From: Allobosea thiooxidans
Lineage (GTDB): Bacteria; Pseudomonadota; Alphaproteobacteria; Rhizobiales; Beijerinckiaceae
Direction of reading: 5' to 3'
Assembly: GCF_900168195.1 (NCBI RefSeq)
Contig: NZ_FUYX01000004.1
Coordinates: forward strand, 372,001-436,000
DNA: 64,000 nucleotides
Below, piece by piece: positions 61,857 to 64,000 of the stretch. The translations under genes were made by a program, and so were the position numbers. The notes under the pieces are model-generated. The model ran no database searches and had not been told where the DNA came from. It saw nothing but the letters and a program-made list of their open reading frames with translations. Each line of letters opens with the position of its first letter. Position 1 is the first letter of the stretch.

Positions 61857-62765
61857 TCAGCCGGCGACCAGCTTTCCCGGATCGATCTCGAAGACGAGCG
61901 GGTAGAAGGTGCTCCAGCGGTTCCAGCGCTGTGTCCCCGCCTCGCCGACCGCCCAGAGCCTGCCGTCCGGCGCATGGCCGAGATCCTCGATCCCGCCCGG
62001 AGCGGGATAGCGCGCGAGCACCGCGCCGCTGCGGGCGTCGAGCCGGGACAGGAAGGCCGGCCGGTTGCCGGAGCTCTGCGCGATCCAGAGACTGCTTTCG
62101 GGGCCGAAAGTGGCGCCCTGCGCGAAGAGCGGCAGCGGGATTGTCGCCTCCGCATCGGCCAGCCCGACCGGTGCCTCCGCCGCAGCGAGAATGCGGGCGA
62201 CCGAAACGGCATGGACGCTGGGCGCGCCCTCGCGGCGGTAGGGCCCGAACCAGAGCCGGTCCCCCGAGGCCGCCAGGAAGGAGGGACCCATCGCCTTGTC
62301 GACGCGGGTCTCCTTCAGCGGCACGCATTCGCCGCTGCGGCATGATTCCTTGAAGTCGAGCGCGAGGAGCCGGCCGGAATTGGCGACGAACAGCGTCTCC
62401 CGCACCATGGCGAGACCACCCGGGTGGCCGTAGGTCGCCGGCAGCGCGAAGCTGCCGAGCAGGCGCCCATCGCGGCGACCCAATCGAAAAAGACGGGCCG
62501 GGCCGTTGTCCTGATCCCGCTCGGTGCTGCGATAGGCGGCGATCAGGATCTCGTCGCCATGGACGGTGAGCCCCTGCGGAACATAGCCCTCGTTCAGCCC
62601 GGGCGACCAGTAGCGGCGACCGATCGCCGCCTCGTTGGGCACGGCCGTGAGCTCGCGCGCGTCGTAGCTCGGCGCATCGCCCGGCAAGACCGGACGTGCG
62701 AACGCGGCGGGAGCCAGACACAGGCCCATGCCGGCCGCCAGCAGCTCGCGTCGATTGGCCCTCAC
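61857..62765 (-). CDS. Probable Tat-exported protein, beta-propeller-like, unknown
   Basis: A 302-residue protein that starts at a GTG (62765), four bases after the HCCA-isomerase-like stop. The N-terminus MRANRRELLAAGMGLCLAPA has a twin-arginine type signal (NRRELL) with a hydrophobic stretch and AFARP cut region. The rest shows repeated WFG/LWI/LWAVGE-type blades (DRLWFGPYRREG, SSLWIAQSSGN, GRLWAVGEAGT), suggesting a six-bladed propeller like SMP-30/strictosidine synthase-type proteins. No catalytic site is recognised. Confidence 0.72.
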   Translation of the reverse strand: MRANRRELLAAGMGLCLAPAAFARPVLPGDAPSYDARELTAVPNEAAIGRRYWSPGLNEGYVPQGLTVHGDEILIAAYRSTERDQDNGPARLFRLGRRDGRLLGSFALPATYGHPGGLAMVRETLFVANSGRLLALDFKESCRSGECVPLKETRVDKAMGPSFLAASGDRLWFGPYRREGAPSVHAVSVARILAAAEAPVGLADAEATIPLPLFAQGATFGPESSLWIAQSSGNRPAFLSRLDARSGAVLARYPAPGGIEDLGHAPDGRLWAVGEAGTQRWNRWSTFYPLVFEIDPGKLVAG

Positions 62766-62769
62766 CTCG

Positions 62770-63378
62770 TCAGCGCCCGTCCCGGGCCCATTCGAGCGCT
62801 TCCTCCAGGCGATCATCGCCCCAGAACAGCTCGCCATCGCCCGCCACGAAGAAGGGCGCGCCGAAGATGCCGATCGACTTCGCGTATTCGATCTCGGCCC
62901 GCAGCCGCCCCTTGACCTCCTCGCTGCGCGACAGCGGGATGGCGACATGCGGCTCGATCCCCGCCTCCCGCAGCGCCAGCGTCTGCACCGCCTCCTCGGC
63001 GATGTTCCTGCCTTCGCAGAACTGGGCCCGGAACAGAGCCTTCGAGAAGACCGAGGTCCAGCCGCCTTCGCGGCCGGCCAGGGCCAGCCTCGCCGCGGAC
63101 AGCGAATTCTGGGGAAAATTCTCCGGCTTGACGAAATCGAGGCCCTGGCGCCGCGCCCGGCGAGCCGTGTCGCGCCACATATAGCGCCCCTTGCTGGGAT
63201 AGAGCGCGAAGGGCGAGGTGTTCCAGCCCTGCGCGGCGAAGATCGGCCCCAGCAGGAAGGGCCGCCAGCGCAGAGCAATACCGGCCTCCTCGGCCAATTC
63301 TTCGATTCTGAGGGCGCTCAGGCAGGAATAGGGTGACGCGAACTCATACCAGAAGTCCAGAACGGGACGATTCGGCAT
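62770..63378 (-). CDS. 2-hydroxychromene-2-carboxylate isomerase-like protein
   Basis: A 202-residue DsbA/GST-kappa fold enzyme. LDFWYEFASPYSCLSALRIEELAEEAG is the family start (active-site Ser15 region), and GIFGAPFFVAGDGELFWGDDRLEEALEW the cis-Pro end. HCCA isomerases use glutathione in naphthalene breakdown, but no other aromatic genes are here, so a general glutathione-linked role is likely. Translationally linked to the downstream exported protein gene. Confidence 0.9.
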   Translation of the reverse strand: MPNRPVLDFWYEFASPYSCLSALRIEELAEEAGIALRWRPFLLGPIFAAQGWNTSPFALYPSKGRYMWRDTARRARRQGLDFVKPENFPQNSLSAARLALAGREGGWTSVFSKALFRAQFCEGRNIAEEAVQTLALREAGIEPHVAIPLSRSEEVKGRLRAEIEYAKSIGIFGAPFFVAGDGELFWGDDRLEEALEWARDGR

Positions 63379-63625
63379 TCAGCCTCCGAACAGGTCGTCA
63401 TCATCTCGTGTCGCGCACCGGCGAGCCTGAACTCTCCGGAGCACGACCGCAAGCGCCCCGAATGGGCGCTCTCGGGAACGGGGCGCCGCCGCCGCCAACG
63501 CCGACCCATCACAGGACGGCGCGGGATCGATCAGAAGGTTCCGATTGCTTCGCCCCGAACCCTGCGATAGTGCGCCATTGCGTCCGAAACGCGGCCTGCG
63601 GGCCGCCAGCAGGAAATTGACCAAG

Positions 63626-64000
63626 ATGGCTGACAGCAGCGTGAAGAAGGTCGTTCTCGCCTATTCCGGCGGACTCGACACCTCGATCATCCTCAAATGG
63701 CTGCAGACCACCTATCGATGCGAGGTCGTGACCTTCACCGCCGATCTCGGCCAGGGTGAGGAGCTCGGACCGGCGCGCGACAAGGCGCTTCTGCTCGGCA
63801 TCAAGCCCGAGAACATCTTCATCGAAGACCTGCGCGAGGAATTCGTGCGCGACTACGTCTTCCCGATGTTCCGGGCGAACGCCGCCTATGAGGGCGTCTA
63901 TCTGCTCGGCACCTCGATCGCGCGCCCGCTGATCGCCAAGAAGCTGATCGAGATCGCCGAGAAGACCGGCGCCGACGCCGTCTCCCATGGCGCCACCGGC
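63626..64000 (+). CDS. argG: Argininosuccinate synthase, 5' part
   Basis: The first 125 codons of argG; the gene runs off the end of the window. ATP-binding P-loop [16 protein letters not shown] is at about residues 10-25, followed by [14 protein letters not shown] and [20 protein letters not shown], all hallmarks of the enzyme that joins citrulline and aspartate in arginine synthesis. The start ATG at 63626 gives [23 protein letters not shown] lies upstream. The 247-base gap before it shows no other gene. Confidence 0.96.
   Translation, partial: MADSSVKKVVLAYSGGLDTSIILKWLQTTYRCEVVTFTADLGQGEELGPARDKALLLGIKPENIFIEDLREEFVRDYVFPMFRANAAYEGVYLLGTSIARPLIAKKLIEIAEKTGADAVSHGATG

Overview
The window is one uninterrupted stretch of chromosome from a GC-rich alphaproteobacterium of the order Hyphomicrobiales (Rhizobiales). 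The content fits this: the order rnd, lptC, lptA, lptB, rpoN, hpf, ptsN; the group rpsA, sppA, ihfB, lapA; SAM-II riboswitches; a CtrA-type TTAA-N7-TTAAC box; and several families of imperfect palindromic intergenic repeats. A Bosea-like genome is my best guess, but that is impression, not proof. I see no tRNA or rRNA gene, insertion sequence, prophage or CRISPR array. Almost all DNA is coding, and the very long antisense reading frames are a by-product of high GC.

Layout. 1-5.4 kb: a peptide-type ABC importer operon on the minus strand (binding protein, two permeases, a double ATPase) broken up by intergenic repeats. 5.5-10.3 kb: a DUF4239 membrane protein, two LuxR-type regulators, and a GntR/UTRA regulator divergent from a PfkB sugar kinase. 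10.4-12.9 kb: pyrF, two tandem DUF1330 genes and anmK. 13-18.1 kb: a TetR gene divergent from an RND efflux pair, with a perfect 16-bp palindrome between them. 18.2-21.7 kb: a DsbA-like oxidoreductase, then EF-P and its two lysylation enzymes (epmB, epmA, efp). 21.8-26.5 kb: DUF1993, GNAT, metallo-hydrolase, class I fumarase and ptsN. 26.6-32.2 kb: hpf, rpoN, the LPS transport genes and RNase D. 32.4-38.5 kb: DUF805, dapE, a membrane protein, truA-fmt-def, rmuC. 38.5-42.9 kb: an OsmC protein and a NitT/TauT-type ABC importer. 43-50 kb: glnD, grpE, a TRIC-type channel, alkB, dapB, a Tim44-domain protein. 50-56.5 kb: small secreted or membrane proteins, an extensin-like lipoprotein, mepA, an ornithine cyclodeaminase-like enzyme, lapA, ihfB, sppA. 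56.7-64 kb: an Hsp70-like ATPase, rpsA, lemA, an M48 protease, a probable Tat-exported protein, an HCCA isomerase-like protein, and the start of argG, which runs off the end.

The most interesting locus is 38.5-42.9 kb. Two near-identical SAM-II riboswitches, each behind its own TTGACA-N17 promoter, control two adjacent units. The first is a sulfonate/nitrate-type importer (binding protein, permease, canonical ATPase). The second begins with a paralogous ABC ATPase that has lost Walker A, the Q-loop glutamine, the signature motif and the switch histidine, followed by an OsmC-type thiol peroxidase. The shared SAM control suggests uptake of a sulfur source for methionine, with a catalytically dead ATPase-like partner. 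Other points of interest are a 27-residue membrane peptide gene with a strong ribosome binding site facing a CtrA box, and repeats placed between subunit genes of transporter operons.
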